Source: Rhizobium sp. C4 (GTDB taxonomy: Bacteria; Pseudomonadota; Alphaproteobacteria; Rhizobiales; Rhizobiaceae). From it: DNA of 64,000 bases. Location of the stretch: the NCBI RefSeq assembly GCF_021026315.1, contig NZ_JAJNCX010000005.1:268555-332554 (forward strand). The letters are read 5' to 3'. This document shows, in pieces, positions 26,000 through 34,283 of the stretch. The position numbers and the translations under genes were made by a program. Numbering within the stretch: the first letter of the stretch is position 1; the number at the start of each line of letters is the position of its first letter. The notes below the pieces were generated by a model. That model saw only the letters and a program-made list of their open reading frames with translations, ran no database searches and had not been told where the DNA came from.

Positions 26000-26707
26000 T
26001 TAGAGGTCTGTGTTATACAAATTGCGCCAAAGGGGCGTCGAATTGAATATCCAGCCAGGCTTCTCTCTGGAATTCGGCGTCGGGTCGAGACGCTTCAGCG
26101 CCTCTAGAAGTTCCAGCGCATCCTGCCGTTTCTCGTCTACCCATGCCTCGGCCAGGATGGCTTCAAAACCCGCAAACGAGATGCCTGCGATTTCAGCGAT
26201 CCGTCGCCAGGTCCTGTCCTTGAAAAAGAGGCGTCTTGCTGACGTGAACATCCTTTCCGAGTCTTCTGGAGTGAGGAGTTCCAGCGATCGCGCTCTTTGA
26301 AGCGTTGCGTCGACGTTGACGAGCGGGATCGTTAGCGGCGCATATTGCAATTCGCGGGGGGCGTGGAGAAGTGCGACATCGCCGTCGTCCCATCGACGCC
26401 CGGTCATGTAATCCTCGTAGATTCGTCCAATCCCGATCATACCGAACGCGGCGCATTCAACGGCCCGAAGCGCGCCCATGCTGGATGCTCCGAGGACAGG
26501 GACGCCCTGAGAAAGAGCATAGAGAATTTCCTTGTGCCAGACCGGCGCGACGAACTCGAACTGACCGTCAATCAATCCGATGGCCTTCGCCCCGCCCTGC
26601 AGCGCCTTCATCATGTCGCCTTGCGTTGCAGGAGGCATGATCCGCGTGTCTTCGGCAACCAATTCAAAGGCATCCGGTAGGCTGGGCCCGGCGAACACAA
26701 CTTTCAT
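26000..26707 (-). CDS. tfuA: TfuA-like protein
   Basis: A 235-residue member of the TfuA family, named from the trifolitoxin locus of Rhizobium leguminosarum. The N-terminus MKVVFAGPSLPDAF and the block KEILYALSQGVPVLGASSMG with ALRAVECAAFGMIGIGRIYEDY are the family hallmarks. TfuA proteins work with a YcaO enzyme to install thioamides: known examples are methyl-coenzyme M reductase thioglycine and thioamide RiPPs; TfuA is thought to deliver sulfur. The start overlaps the stop of the ycaO gene by four bases (ATGA), so the two are translated as a pair. Function in peptide thioamidation is inferred from family and pairing. Confidence 0.92.
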   Translation of the reverse strand: MKVVFAGPSLPDAFELVAEDTRIMPPATQGDMMKALQGGAKAIGLIDGQFEFVAPVWHKEILYALSQGVPVLGASSMGALRAVECAAFGMIGIGRIYEDYMTGRRWDDGDVALLHAPRELQYAPLTIPLVNVDATLQRARSLELLTPEDSERMFTSARRLFFKDRTWRRIAEIAGISFAGFEAILAEAWVDEKRQDALELLEALKRLDPTPNSREKPGWIFNSTPLWRNLYNTDL

Positions 26708-27906
26708 CGGAGACTCCTGGAAATCGCCCGGCTTCCAAGGCTTTGGCGACGATCCCCTTCGGGATTTTCAAGCTCGGGCGCGATGACCTTGACGACATTG
26801 ACCGGCAACCATGCAGGCTGCAAATCCACGGCATAGAGCTTTCGAATGTTGGACCGGCGCAGTTGTTCGATGAGAAGGGATAGTCCATCGGCTGAGCTTC
26901 TGGCTTCAAGCCTCGGCAAATCCTCGCAATTGACCACGGGCGCGGCATCGAACGCCTGCAAAGAGCTTTGATCGGCCGGACGTGCAAAAATCTCGGGGAG
27001 GAGATCATCACGCGCGCCGCCAATGAATGTCATTCTGGATTGTACGGCTTCGGAGATCGCTCGGGCCGCGGCCACCACAGGATCGAGCGAGGCGCCTGCG
27101 CCCAAGGTCAGGTCCACATAGCGAAGCGGACGCAAGAACTGCGTCTGTCGAGGCTTCAATAGGGCCGCGATAGAGGCGATCCCCAGATCCGTGGTGATGT
27201 CGAAAAGCGCCAGTTCCAGCCCGGCCCGTTCGATGTGGTCGAGCATATCCCTGGCGCCGCCGAGCAGACCGGCCCCATCGGGGCGTATCCGCCTGCCAAA
27301 CCGGGAGCGGGCAGGCTCAATGCTCCAGAGCGTCAGCGCATCACGTTCCACGCGTTCCAGGAGACCGTGAAGCCTGGCCTCGTGACGCAGGTTTCCGGAT
27401 GCCAGACCATCAGACGAGCGCCAGTAACGAGGCCTGGGAACAGTTCGGTCGAACCAGATGGCGTCAAACGGCAACCAGACGGGATCTCCATGAATGAGAT
27501 CAACAGCTTCGACCCACTCTGTTTCCTCCTCTTCGCCGAGCGGCGGCTGAGCGGACGACAGCAGGCTGTCGACAGTGTCGAAGCGGGCCTTGCCGCGCTT
27601 CAGCGCGCTCTTGCAGGTCAGCACTTTCTCACAGGCCGGTTCTGTCGCAACGGCACGCTCGATCGCCTCCATGACCGCCGACGTTCTGGCCTCGGCGTCG
27701 GTGAGGCCCTTGCCTTGGGCAATGACGATTGCCTTGGCATTGGGAGCATAGGCGCACCAGACAGGCAGCCCGACATTGTCGAGCCCTGTCTGGCTTGCCA
27801 CCCTTGTGATTCCCAGGCGGGAAAGGTGAGGGCTTACTCTTGCGAACGTTTCTTCAGGCGAACAGGCGCGAAAAGCGCTGGTCGATGTGGGCCGATCAGC
27901 CTTCAT
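26704..27906 (-). CDS. ycaO: YcaO-family enzyme (TfuA-associated)
   Basis: A 400-residue YcaO protein, an ATP-dependent enzyme that activates peptide backbone amides by phosphorylation. The ATP/Mg-binding pattern is visible: GKGLTDAEARTSAVMEAIER with Glu80 and Glu83, and SSDGLASGNLRHEARLHGLL leading to Glu184 and Glu187, then AISEAVQSR in the third block. The C-terminus VVKVIAPELENPEGD and LGSRA is the style of TfuA-partnered YcaOs and lacks the PxPxP end of azoline-forming cyclodehydratases. ATG 27906 lies inside the last codons of the upstream 85-residue gene (11-nt overlap); longer frames upstream would cover that gene entirely. Together with TfuA it most likely makes thioamides on a peptide. 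Confidence 0.93.
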   Translation of the reverse strand: MKADRPTSTSAFRACSPEETFARVSPHLSRLGITRVASQTGLDNVGLPVWCAYAPNAKAIVIAQGKGLTDAEARTSAVMEAIERAVATEPACEKVLTCKSALKRGKARFDTVDSLLSSAQPPLGEEEETEWVEAVDLIHGDPVWLPFDAIWFDRTVPRPRYWRSSDGLASGNLRHEARLHGLLERVERDALTLWSIEPARSRFGRRIRPDGAGLLGGARDMLDHIERAGLELALFDITTDLGIASIAALLKPRQTQFLRPLRYVDLTLGAGASLDPVVAAARAISEAVQSRMTFIGGARDDLLPEIFARPADQSSLQAFDAAPVVNCEDLPRLEARSSADGLSLLIEQLRRSNIRKLYAVDLQPAWLPVNVVKVIAPELENPEGDRRQSLGSRAISRSLR

Positions 27907-28153
27907 GCAGACCCGAGGCAACCTCGTGAAGCCCGTTAGCCACCTCGTGCAGTCCGGCCGCAGCTTCGCTTGCCGTCGAGACCGCGATTGCAAAATCGAC
28001 GCCCTTGACCACGGTTGCGCCGACCTTTCTGAGGGCGGCCGTCTTTGCGAGCTCGCCCTCAGGGCTCTCGAAAGGCACAACGGTGCCTGATTTCAGATCC
28101 ACCAGCCAGAGTCCGGCCTCACCTGTAATGCCCATCACGACAACCTTTGCCAT
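27896..28153 (-). CDS. Candidate RiPP precursor with C-terminal GLHE repeats
   Basis: An 85-residue protein directly upstream of, and overlapping, ycaO. ATG 28153 has AAGGAGA six bases upstream, 13 nt after the stop of the SARP-type regulator. Residues 1-65 (MAKVVVMGITGEAGLWLVDL and following) look like a folded leader or carrier. The end is AAGLHEVANGLHEVASGLHE-G, three copies of a seven-residue unit G-L-H-E-V-A-(N/S). Short repeats behind a leader, next to YcaO and TfuA, are the layout seen in multi-core thioamidated peptides such as the thiovarsolin type. I infer that the repeats are the substrate; the protein may alternatively be a helper domain. Confidence 0.75.
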   Translation of the reverse strand: MAKVVVMGITGEAGLWLVDLKSGTVVPFESPEGELAKTAALRKVGATVVKGVDFAIAVSTASEAAAGLHEVANGLHEVASGLHEG

Positions 28154-28166
28154 CACTATCTCCTTG

Positions 28167-29981
28167 TTAAAAACCGGCCTTCAGCAGACCCTCACGATAA
28201 AGCTCAGTCTGCCATGATTCTTTGTGAGGGATCATGGCAAGCCATTTTTCCACATCAAAATGGGGATTGTCGCGCATCACCTTCAACCTGCAGGCGCGTG
28301 CCTTGGCTGCATTGCCGAGCATGCCCCAGCAGGCTGCCGCCAGCCGCGAGGCTGGATTTGGATCACGCATGCGTTCGATAAGAGAGAGTGCGCGCTCATG
28401 CTCGCCAAGGAAGTAGCTGGCGCCGGCGGCGGTCCAGAGATACGTGTCCGGACTGAGCGGGTTCAGGTCGATCGCAGCCATTATCTTCTCGTAGGCTTCC
28501 GCCGGCCTGCTGCCGTGATTGAGACTGTCGGCATAGCTGCACAAGGCGTCGGCGTAATGGGGGCTGACGGCTTCCGCGCGTTGAAGCGCATCCAGGCTTT
28601 CATCAATCTTGCCCATGTAAAGCTGGCTCACGCCCAGCTCCTTGAGTGCGCCCGAGCACTGTTCATCCCTGTCGACTGCCGTTCGGGCGAGGCGTTCGGC
28701 CTCCATCAGCAGCTCCGTATCCCCCCTGGCGGTCAAGACCCATTCCAGGCTCAATGTTCGGGCTACGCCCGCAAGACCCAGAGCAAAGCCGCTCTGGTGA
28801 TCGAGCGCCTCCCGAAAATGCCGACGCGCCTTTCTGACGGCAGGCAGGCTCACGCTGGAAAGGCTCTGCAGCCCCCGCAGATAGGCGAAATAGGCCTCGG
28901 GACCGGCTTGGAAATCCACCGTCTGTGGAGATTTCTGTTCAACGCGTTGTGCGATGACGGAGCGTATCGTGTCCGCGATCTGCCGTCTCTGCTCCAGAAG
29001 ACCGTCGGGGCTCAGGGCAAAGCGCGCCGCCCAAACAACTTCGTCGGCCGGCAGAAAGATCAACTGCACGAACAGATAATCCCCCGAGCGGCGCGTATCG
29101 AGCGCGAAATGCACATGATGGCGCCTCAACGCCTCGACCTTGTCCCGCGAGGCCTTGATCTGCTCGGACGTATAGGGGGCAATGACGGAGACAGCTCGAC
29201 TGGTGCAGAGATCGATCGTCAAATCCTCGATCAGCGCATTGGAGACCGACTGTTGCTTGACGGCCAACCCGCTTTCGTCCGGAGGCAGCAGTGCCAGGCG
29301 GGGAGGGAGGTTCGTCGTCTCGCCCGTTCCCTGTTCAGCCGAACCGATGTGAGAGCCGACCACCAGCCGGGTTCGGGAATGCGCGGGGAGAATTGCCTTG
29401 GCCCCGATCAGCAGAGTTGCTCTGACGTCCTCGTCCTCGGGGTTCTGTTCGAGCAGGACAAAGGCTGCGCGCCTGGATGCAGCTTGGGCTGCGCTATCTG
29501 TTTGAGCTTTTGTCGCTTCGAAGAAGGCTTCGCGCAACGCCACCAGCATGCGGTTTCGCAGATCTCGAACCCACAGATCCAGACGCTCGGAGCCTTTCCC
29601 ATAAGCGGGCAAGAATTGTTTGGTAACGCGCTCGGCCAGGGCGGCGAGTTCTTCAGCAGGAGATCCGGTAGCTGTTGCATCGATGTCGGATACGACCATC
29701 TCGCGTCTGATCGACATGTGTCGATCATCAACATCGAGCAGGTTCTTTCCCTCTGCGGGAAGTGCTGCCGTCAGTCGGCGAAGGAGTGAGCGCAGGTTGG
29801 TCGAAGCGGCATCGCGCGCATGAGGCCAAAGGAGCCGTGCCAGCTCGCGCCGTTCAACAGGCGCCTTGCAGTCGTAAAGATAAGCCAGCAGGGCGATTGA
29901 CAGATCGGGAACGCGCAAAGGCTCGGAAGCCTCTTGCCATAGCAGTTGGCCGGCGCCAAACGTGATGAGCCGATAGGTCAC
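28167..29981 (-). CDS. SARP-type regulator with TolB-like and TPR regions
   Basis: A 604-residue regulator. Residues 1-95 form an OmpR-like winged helix (ELARLLWPHARDAASTNLRS), followed by a bacterial transcriptional activation domain to about 230, as in SARP activators of antibiotic clusters. Residues 260-365 resemble the TolB/FlgO-like domain of CadC-type and cyclase-linked regulators (ALIEDLTIDLCTSRAVSVIA), and residues 370-600 are TPR helices. GTG 29981 overlaps the stop of the XRE gene (GTGA). There is no membrane segment. Position at the head of the YcaO/TfuA genes makes it the likely cluster activator. Confidence 0.88.
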   Translation of the reverse strand: MTYRLITFGAGQLLWQEASEPLRVPDLSIALLAYLYDCKAPVERRELARLLWPHARDAASTNLRSLLRRLTAALPAEGKNLLDVDDRHMSIRREMVVSDIDATATGSPAEELAALAERVTKQFLPAYGKGSERLDLWVRDLRNRMLVALREAFFEATKAQTDSAAQAASRRAAFVLLEQNPEDEDVRATLLIGAKAILPAHSRTRLVVGSHIGSAEQGTGETTNLPPRLALLPPDESGLAVKQQSVSNALIEDLTIDLCTSRAVSVIAPYTSEQIKASRDKVEALRRHHVHFALDTRRSGDYLFVQLIFLPADEVVWAARFALSPDGLLEQRRQIADTIRSVIAQRVEQKSPQTVDFQAGPEAYFAYLRGLQSLSSVSLPAVRKARRHFREALDHQSGFALGLAGVARTLSLEWVLTARGDTELLMEAERLARTAVDRDEQCSGALKELGVSQLYMGKIDESLDALQRAEAVSPHYADALCSYADSLNHGSRPAEAYEKIMAAIDLNPLSPDTYLWTAAGASYFLGEHERALSLIERMRDPNPASRLAAACWGMLGNAAKARACRLKVMRDNPHFDVEKWLAMIPHKESWQTELYREGLLKAGF

Positions 29982-30424
29982 AGGCGGTCCGAGCGTGCAG
30001 CGGTAATGTTCTCTGCAGCATGATCGCCCGCATCGGGGTCGGTTGCCGCGAGCGCGTCAACAAGGTCGATGATTTTCTGACGGATCTTCGGATCTCGAAT
30101 GGCACTGAAACTATTCGTCAAAGATAGAAACTCCTTTGACGCGAGCACCTTTGAAAGGGAATCCCTCTCCCGTACTTCCAGTTGGTGATCAAACGTGGCG
30201 GGCGCCTCCTCGAAGAAAAACGAGATGGGTGCATTCAGCACCTCGGAGATCCTTTGAAGCCGGCTGGCTCCGACCCGGTTTACACCCTTCTCATATTTCT
30301 GAACCTGCTGGAACGTGACCCCAAGGCAGTCACCGAGTTTCTCCTGGCTCATACCGACCGTCATCCGGCGAAGCCTGATGCGTGATCCCACGTGTTGGTC
30401 AATCGGGGTTGATTTTTTCTGCAT
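29978..30424 (-). CDS. XRE-family helix-turn-helix regulator
   Basis: A 148-residue regulator starting at ATG 30424, with AAGGAGAA five bases upstream. The XRE helix-turn-helix spans about residues 12-66 (GMSQEKLGDCLGVTFQQVQK, YEKGVNRVGASRLQRISEVL). The C-terminal half, with SKEFLSLTNSFSAIRDPKIR and a helical end, is a form common in rhizobial quorum or stress-linked XRE proteins. It is the first gene of the six-gene RiPP-like operon and is translationally coupled to the SARP-type gene. It probably binds its own upstream region, where an 11-bp inverted repeat is seen. Confidence 0.9.
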   Translation of the reverse strand: MQKKSTPIDQHVGSRIRLRRMTVGMSQEKLGDCLGVTFQQVQKYEKGVNRVGASRLQRISEVLNAPISFFFEEAPATFDHQLEVRERDSLSKVLASKEFLSLTNSFSAIRDPKIRQKIIDLVDALAATDPDAGDHAAENITAARSDRL

Positions 30425-30479
30425 GCAATTCTCCTTCACACGAATACATATGTTCGCGCGAATTCGTTTGGACTGCAAC

Positions 30480-30532
30480 CACTCAGGCCATCGGGACCAG
30501 AACCTTCGCACAACATTCGCGTGGCCTGAGTG
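30480..30532. promoter_or_regulatory. 11-bp inverted repeat upstream of the XRE gene
   Basis: CACTCAGGCCA at 30480-30490 and TGGCCTGAGTG at 30522-30532 are perfect reverse complements separated by 31 bp (centres 42 bp, four helical turns apart). They lie 56-108 bp upstream of the XRE start and about 190 bp from the divergent response regulator gene. It is the most obvious candidate control site for the RiPP-like operon; a role as a folded RNA element is also possible. Confidence 0.6.
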
Positions 30533-30723
30533 CGATATCTGATACCTTTCAAAAGGCGGAAACCACCTTGAGTTGATCTCCTTCAGGAAGCCGCTCGCCT
30601 CGCCCAATTGGACATGCTAGCCTGCCTTGAAGGATACCGGAGGGGACGCGCCTGCTGATCCGGGCGAGACCCCGCCGAGTGCGGGAACGCGAGTGAGGCA
30701 GGCGCAAAAGACGAAAATTCATC

Positions 30724-31389
30724 ATGCGATTGCTGATTGTTGAAGATAATCATGAACTTGCAGCGTGGCTGGCGCGGGCGCTGGTGCAGGCGCGTTACAC
30801 GGTGGAGGTCGCCCATGACGGGGAAGAGGCCGAGCACCTGATCGCGCTTGGCGAATATGCCGCGATCGTGCTCGATCTGTCGCTGCCGCATATCGACGGC
30901 ATGACGGTGCTCAAGCGCATCCGCCGCAAGGGTAACCGCACGCCGGTCATCATTCTGACGGCCAATGCCTCGCTCGACGGGCGAGTGGCGGGGCTTGATT
31001 CCGGTGCGGACGACTATCTCGCCAAGCCCTTCGAACTGGCGGAGCTGGAGGCGCGGTTGCGCGCCGTGATCCGCCGTGGCCATGATCTCGCAAGCCCTGA
31101 AATCACCATTGCCGACCTGTCGCTCGACAGCGCCAGCCGCCAGTTCATGCTGAAGGACGCGCCGCTGCAACTCACCCCGCGCGAGCATTCGGTGCTCGAA
31201 TATCTGGTGATGAAGTCCGGCACCACCGTCACCAAGGCGGCGCTGCACGAAAGCGTCTTCGGCTTCGACGCCGAGCCCGACCCGGCCGCCATCGAGATCT
31301 ACGTCCATCGGGTGCGCAAGAAGATCGAGGGCAGCGGCGTGCAGATCGCCACGTTGCGCGGTCTCGGCTACATGCTACGGGCGCTGTGA
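30724..31389 (+). CDS. OmpR-family response regulator (TctD-like)
   Basis: A 221-residue two-domain response regulator. The receiver has the acidic pair (VEDN at 6-9), the phosphorylated Asp51 in LDLSLPHIDG, the Thr in ILTA and the Lys in YLAKPFE. The output is an OmpR-type winged helix ending in IEIYVHRVRKKIEGSGVQIA and TLRGLGYML. Two bases separate it from the kinase gene downstream. The pair is closest in type to TctD/TctE, which control tricarboxylate uptake, but no tctABC-like transporter is adjacent; an SsuABC-type importer lies 2 kb away. Confidence 0.93.
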   Translation: MRLLIVEDNHELAAWLARALVQARYTVEVAHDGEEAEHLIALGEYAAIVLDLSLPHIDGMTVLKRIRRKGNRTPVIILTANASLDGRVAGLDSGADDYLAKPFELAELEARLRAVIRRGHDLASPEITIADLSLDSASRQFMLKDAPLQLTPREHSVLEYLVMKSGTTVTKAALHESVFGFDAEPDPAAIEIYVHRVRKKIEGSGVQIATLRGLGYMLRAL

Positions 31390-31390
31390 C

Positions 31391-32788
31391 ATGGAGCGCC
31401 TGAAGGAGTTCGCGGGCTTCTCGCGCTATGCCCGGGAAAGCCTTTACGCCCAGCTTCTCATCTGGGTGCTGCTGACATTGCTCGGCGTTCTTGGCCTCAA
31501 CATCTATTTCAGCATGCGTCAGGCCGGCCAAATCGCCAGCATCGTCACCGACAACACGCTGATGGGCTCGGCGCGGATGATCGCGGAGGCCGTGCGCACC
31601 GACGAGCACGGCAATGTCACGGTCGAAATCCCGCCGGCGGCGCTCGAGAATTTCGACAACGGTTATGGCGACCGTGTCTATTACAGCGTGCGGACCGCCT
31701 GGGGGACGATGATTGCCGGTTTTGCGGAACTCACGGCACCCGCGGTCCCCGGTCGAGGCGAGACCATGCGCTTTCGCGGCGAGGAGGTACGCGCGATTGC
31801 GATCGAACATCCCGTGATCGGGCTGGAGAAAGACGCCTCCATCAGCGTCACCGTCGCCGTGACGGTCGGGGGCGAGACGGATCTGACGCGGCGGCTATGG
31901 ATGTCGGATTTCCTCAACCAGTTCGTGCTTGTCGCTGTTGCCGGCGTCGTAACGCTTCTCGGCCTGCGGCGTGGCCTCGGCCCGCTCATGCGGCTGCGCG
32001 AGGCAGTCATCGCCAGCCGGCGCGAGCGGCTTGAACCTTTCGATCCGGCCAGCGTGCAGACGGAGCTGCGCCCGCTGGTCCATGCCCTGAACGACTACAT
32101 GGCGCGCGTGCAGCGGCAGATGGCGGCGCAGCGCCGGTTTGTCGCCAATGCTGCGCATCAGTTGCGCACCCCGCTGACGCTTCTGACGACGCAGGCGAGC
32201 GTTGCCGCGCGCGAGACCGACGACCAGCGTCGCAGCGATGCTCTTGAAGCGCTGACACGCTCGACGCGACAGGCCTCGCGCCTTGCCGAACAACTGCTGA
32301 CGCTGACGCGTGCAGAGCCCGGCAGCCGCGCACCGCGCGCCGAGCGCATCGACATGATCGAGGTCGCCCGCCATGTTCTGGAAGCGCAGGCCGAGGATGC
32401 GCTCAGACGCGGCATTGACCTTGGCCTGGAAGGCGATGGCGCAGCTCCAGTCGTGGGCGATGGCACGATGCTGCGTGAAATGGTCGTCAACCTCGTCGAC
32501 AATGCGCTGCGCTACACGCCCGACGGCGGTGAAGTGACCGTTCGCGTCGGGCAGGAGTCAGGCTCGGTCGTGCTCACCGTCGACGACGGCGGACCGGGAA
32601 TTCCGGCAGATGAGCGCGACCATGTCTTCGAGCGCTTCTACCGCATCATGGGCACGCAGGCCGAAGGCAGCGGCTTGGGCCTCGCCATCGTTCGCGAGGT
32701 GGTCGAAGGGGCAGGGGGAACGGTGGTGCTGGGGACTTCGAAGGCGGGCGGGCTGTCTGTGATGGTGCGACTGCCGATGGCGGGGTGA
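31391..32788 (+). CDS. Sensor histidine kinase (TctE-like)
   Basis: A 465-residue membrane kinase. Membrane segment 1 is at about residues 20-40, the periplasmic TctE-type sensor region at 42-172, membrane segment 2 at about 175-195, then HisKA with the phosphorylated His256 (RFVANAAHQLRTPLTLL), and the HATPase domain with DNALRYTPDGGEV (N box), DDGGPGIP (G1) and GSGLGLAIV (G2). It would phosphorylate the response regulator encoded just upstream. Confidence 0.93.
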   Translation: MERLKEFAGFSRYARESLYAQLLIWVLLTLLGVLGLNIYFSMRQAGQIASIVTDNTLMGSARMIAEAVRTDEHGNVTVEIPPAALENFDNGYGDRVYYSVRTAWGTMIAGFAELTAPAVPGRGETMRFRGEEVRAIAIEHPVIGLEKDASISVTVAVTVGGETDLTRRLWMSDFLNQFVLVAVAGVVTLLGLRRGLGPLMRLREAVIASRRERLEPFDPASVQTELRPLVHALNDYMARVQRQMAAQRRFVANAAHQLRTPLTLLTTQASVAARETDDQRRSDALEALTRSTRQASRLAEQLLTLTRAEPGSRAPRAERIDMIEVARHVLEAQAEDALRRGIDLGLEGDGAAPVVGDGTMLREMVVNLVDNALRYTPDGGEVTVRVGQESGSVVLTVDDGGPGIPADERDHVFERFYRIMGTQAEGSGLGLAIVREVVEGAGGTVVLGTSKAGGLSVMVRLPMAG

Positions 32789-32792
32789 GACG

Positions 32793-33314
32793 ATGGCTGA
32801 ACCTGTCATGATTGTTCCCTACGATCTCGAATGGCCGAAGATTTTCGCCCGCCTGAGGGATGACGTTTCGGCTGTGATGGGCGCGGTTGCATTGAGGATC
32901 GAGCATGTCGGCAGCACGGCAGTTCCGGGCCTGGTCGCCAAGCCGGTGATCGACATTGATGTCGTCATTTCCTCCGAGCTTGAACTACAAGAAGCCATCA
33001 GCAGGCTTTTGCTGCTCGGCTACAGTTATGCGGGAGAAAGGGGCATTGAAGGGCGTCATGCCTTCGTTCAGCCGATGGGTCTACCGACACATCATCTTTA
33101 CGTCTGCGCGGCCGACAATCCTGAACTGGCGAGACATATCGCTTTCCGCAACCACCTGATCACCGATCGCGCCGCGTCCGATGCCTATGGAGAACTGAAA
33201 CAGGAACTTGCCCGGACCTTCGGAGAAGACCGTGAGGGCTATACGAACGCGAAGACCGCCTTCATAGCCGACATATTGTCGAAGTTGGCGTTTCGATCTG
33301 GGCCGCAAGGATAA
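32793..33314 (+). CDS. GrpB-family protein
   Basis: A 173-residue GrpB (UPF0157) protein with a nucleotidyltransferase-like fold. The core motif IEHVGSTAVPGLVAKPVIDI is intact, and HHLYVC plus the terminal KTAFIADIL-type helix agree with the family. Function is not established; related domains occur fused to dephospho-CoA kinase. It follows the kinase gene by 4 nt and probably shares its transcript by position only. Confidence 0.85.
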   Translation: MAEPVMIVPYDLEWPKIFARLRDDVSAVMGAVALRIEHVGSTAVPGLVAKPVIDIDVVISSELELQEAISRLLLLGYSYAGERGIEGRHAFVQPMGLPTHHLYVCAADNPELARHIAFRNHLITDRAASDAYGELKQELARTFGEDREGYTNAKTAFIADILSKLAFRSGPQG

Positions 33315-33344
33315 AGGCGCAACGCAGCGCGATCCAAACGTAAA

Positions 33345-33366
33345 GAGGGCCGGTGACCCGGCCCTC
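33345..33366. terminator. Bidirectional terminator hairpin
   Basis: GAGGGCCGG (33345-33353), loop TGAC, CCGGCCCTC (33358-33366): a perfect 9-bp GC-rich stem between the convergent grpB-like gene and the ABC permease gene. The flanks are A/T-containing but without a long T run, so termination is likely in both directions but not proven. Confidence 0.65.
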
Positions 33367-33390
33367 CAGTCTTCGCAGTCGCTTCCCGTC

Positions 33391-34269
33391 TCAATGCGTA
33401 TCCAAACTCTGCTGCGGACGCCACTTGGCCAGCCGGTTCTCGACCAGAGTCATCAGGTATTCGGCCACCAGCGTGACCATCATGACGAGGACGATGGCGG
33501 CGAACATGCCGGCGGCGTCGAAGGTTCCCTTGGCGATCGAGATCAACTGGCCGATGCCGTAGCGCGCGCCGACGAACTCGCCGACAATCGCGCCGATGAT
33601 GGCGAAGCTGAAGGATACGTGGAGGCTGGCAAAGATCCAGCTCATCGCAGACGGTACGATGACCTCGCGCGTCACCTTCCACTCGGATGCGCCGAGGATG
33701 CGGGCGTTCGCAATCATGTCGCGGTCGGCCTCGCGCACGCCCTGGAAGGCGTTTGCAAAGACGACGAAGAAAACCATGATGAAGGCGAGCGCCACCTTGG
33801 AGGCGAGGCCGAGGCCCATGATCATGATGAAGATCGGTGCGAGAACCACGCGCGGGATTGAGTTGATCGCCTTTATATAGACGGAGAGGATGTCGGAGAG
33901 CAGCTTGTTCTGGCCGAGGCCGACGCCGACCACGATGCCGGCAATCGAGCCGGTGAAGAAGCCGATGAGTGCCTCTTCCATCGTGACGCCGAGATTGTAC
34001 CAGAGCGAGCCTTCCGTCGTGCCTTCGGTCGCCCATTCGTAGAGGCGCGCGCCGATGGCGGAGGGGCTCGCGTAGAAGAAGGGATCGATGATGCCCGTGC
34101 GTGCGCCGATTTCCCAGAGGCCGACGATCGCCACGAGAATGGTGATCTGCCAGAAGAGCACGGTGCGCTTGCGCGCGGTGATGGCTTTCAGGGCAGCGGC
34201 TTCGATTTCCTTGTCGGATGTGCCGGGGCGGAAGAGCGTGCTGACGCTTTCCATGGTTGTATCGGTCAT
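33391..34269 (-). CDS. ABC transporter permease (SsuC-like)
   Basis: A 292-residue inner-membrane permease of the nitrate/sulfonate/bicarbonate type, with a cytoplasmic N-terminal extension of about 45 residues and six or so membrane segments. The cytoplasmic loop for ATPase contact is ANARILGASEWKVTREVIVP. ATG 34269 has AAGGAA upstream. A palindromic repeat element fills the gap to the ATPase gene. Confidence 0.9.
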   Translation of the reverse strand: MTDTTMESVSTLFRPGTSDKEIEAAALKAITARKRTVLFWQITILVAIVGLWEIGARTGIIDPFFYASPSAIGARLYEWATEGTTEGSLWYNLGVTMEEALIGFFTGSIAGIVVGVGLGQNKLLSDILSVYIKAINSIPRVVLAPIFIMIMGLGLASKVALAFIMVFFVVFANAFQGVREADRDMIANARILGASEWKVTREVIVPSAMSWIFASLHVSFSFAIIGAIVGEFVGARYGIGQLISIAKGTFDAAGMFAAIVLVMMVTLVAEYLMTLVENRLAKWRPQQSLDTH

Positions 34270-34283
34270 GGGGTGTTCCTTCC

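Noticed and set aside
26010..27939. Plus-strand frames opposite ycaO and tfuA, including a 234-codon one at 27235
   Set aside because: Antisense to well-supported enzymes; Arg- and Gly-rich without motifs.
28224..29789. A 521-codon plus-strand frame opposite the SARP-type regulator
   Set aside because: Antisense shadow with low-complexity composition and no motifs; the minus-strand protein has clear domains and overlaps its neighbours in operon fashion.
30583..31308. A 241-codon minus-strand frame opposite the response regulator
   Set aside because: The response regulator on the plus strand has all catalytic residues; the antisense frame has none of any family.
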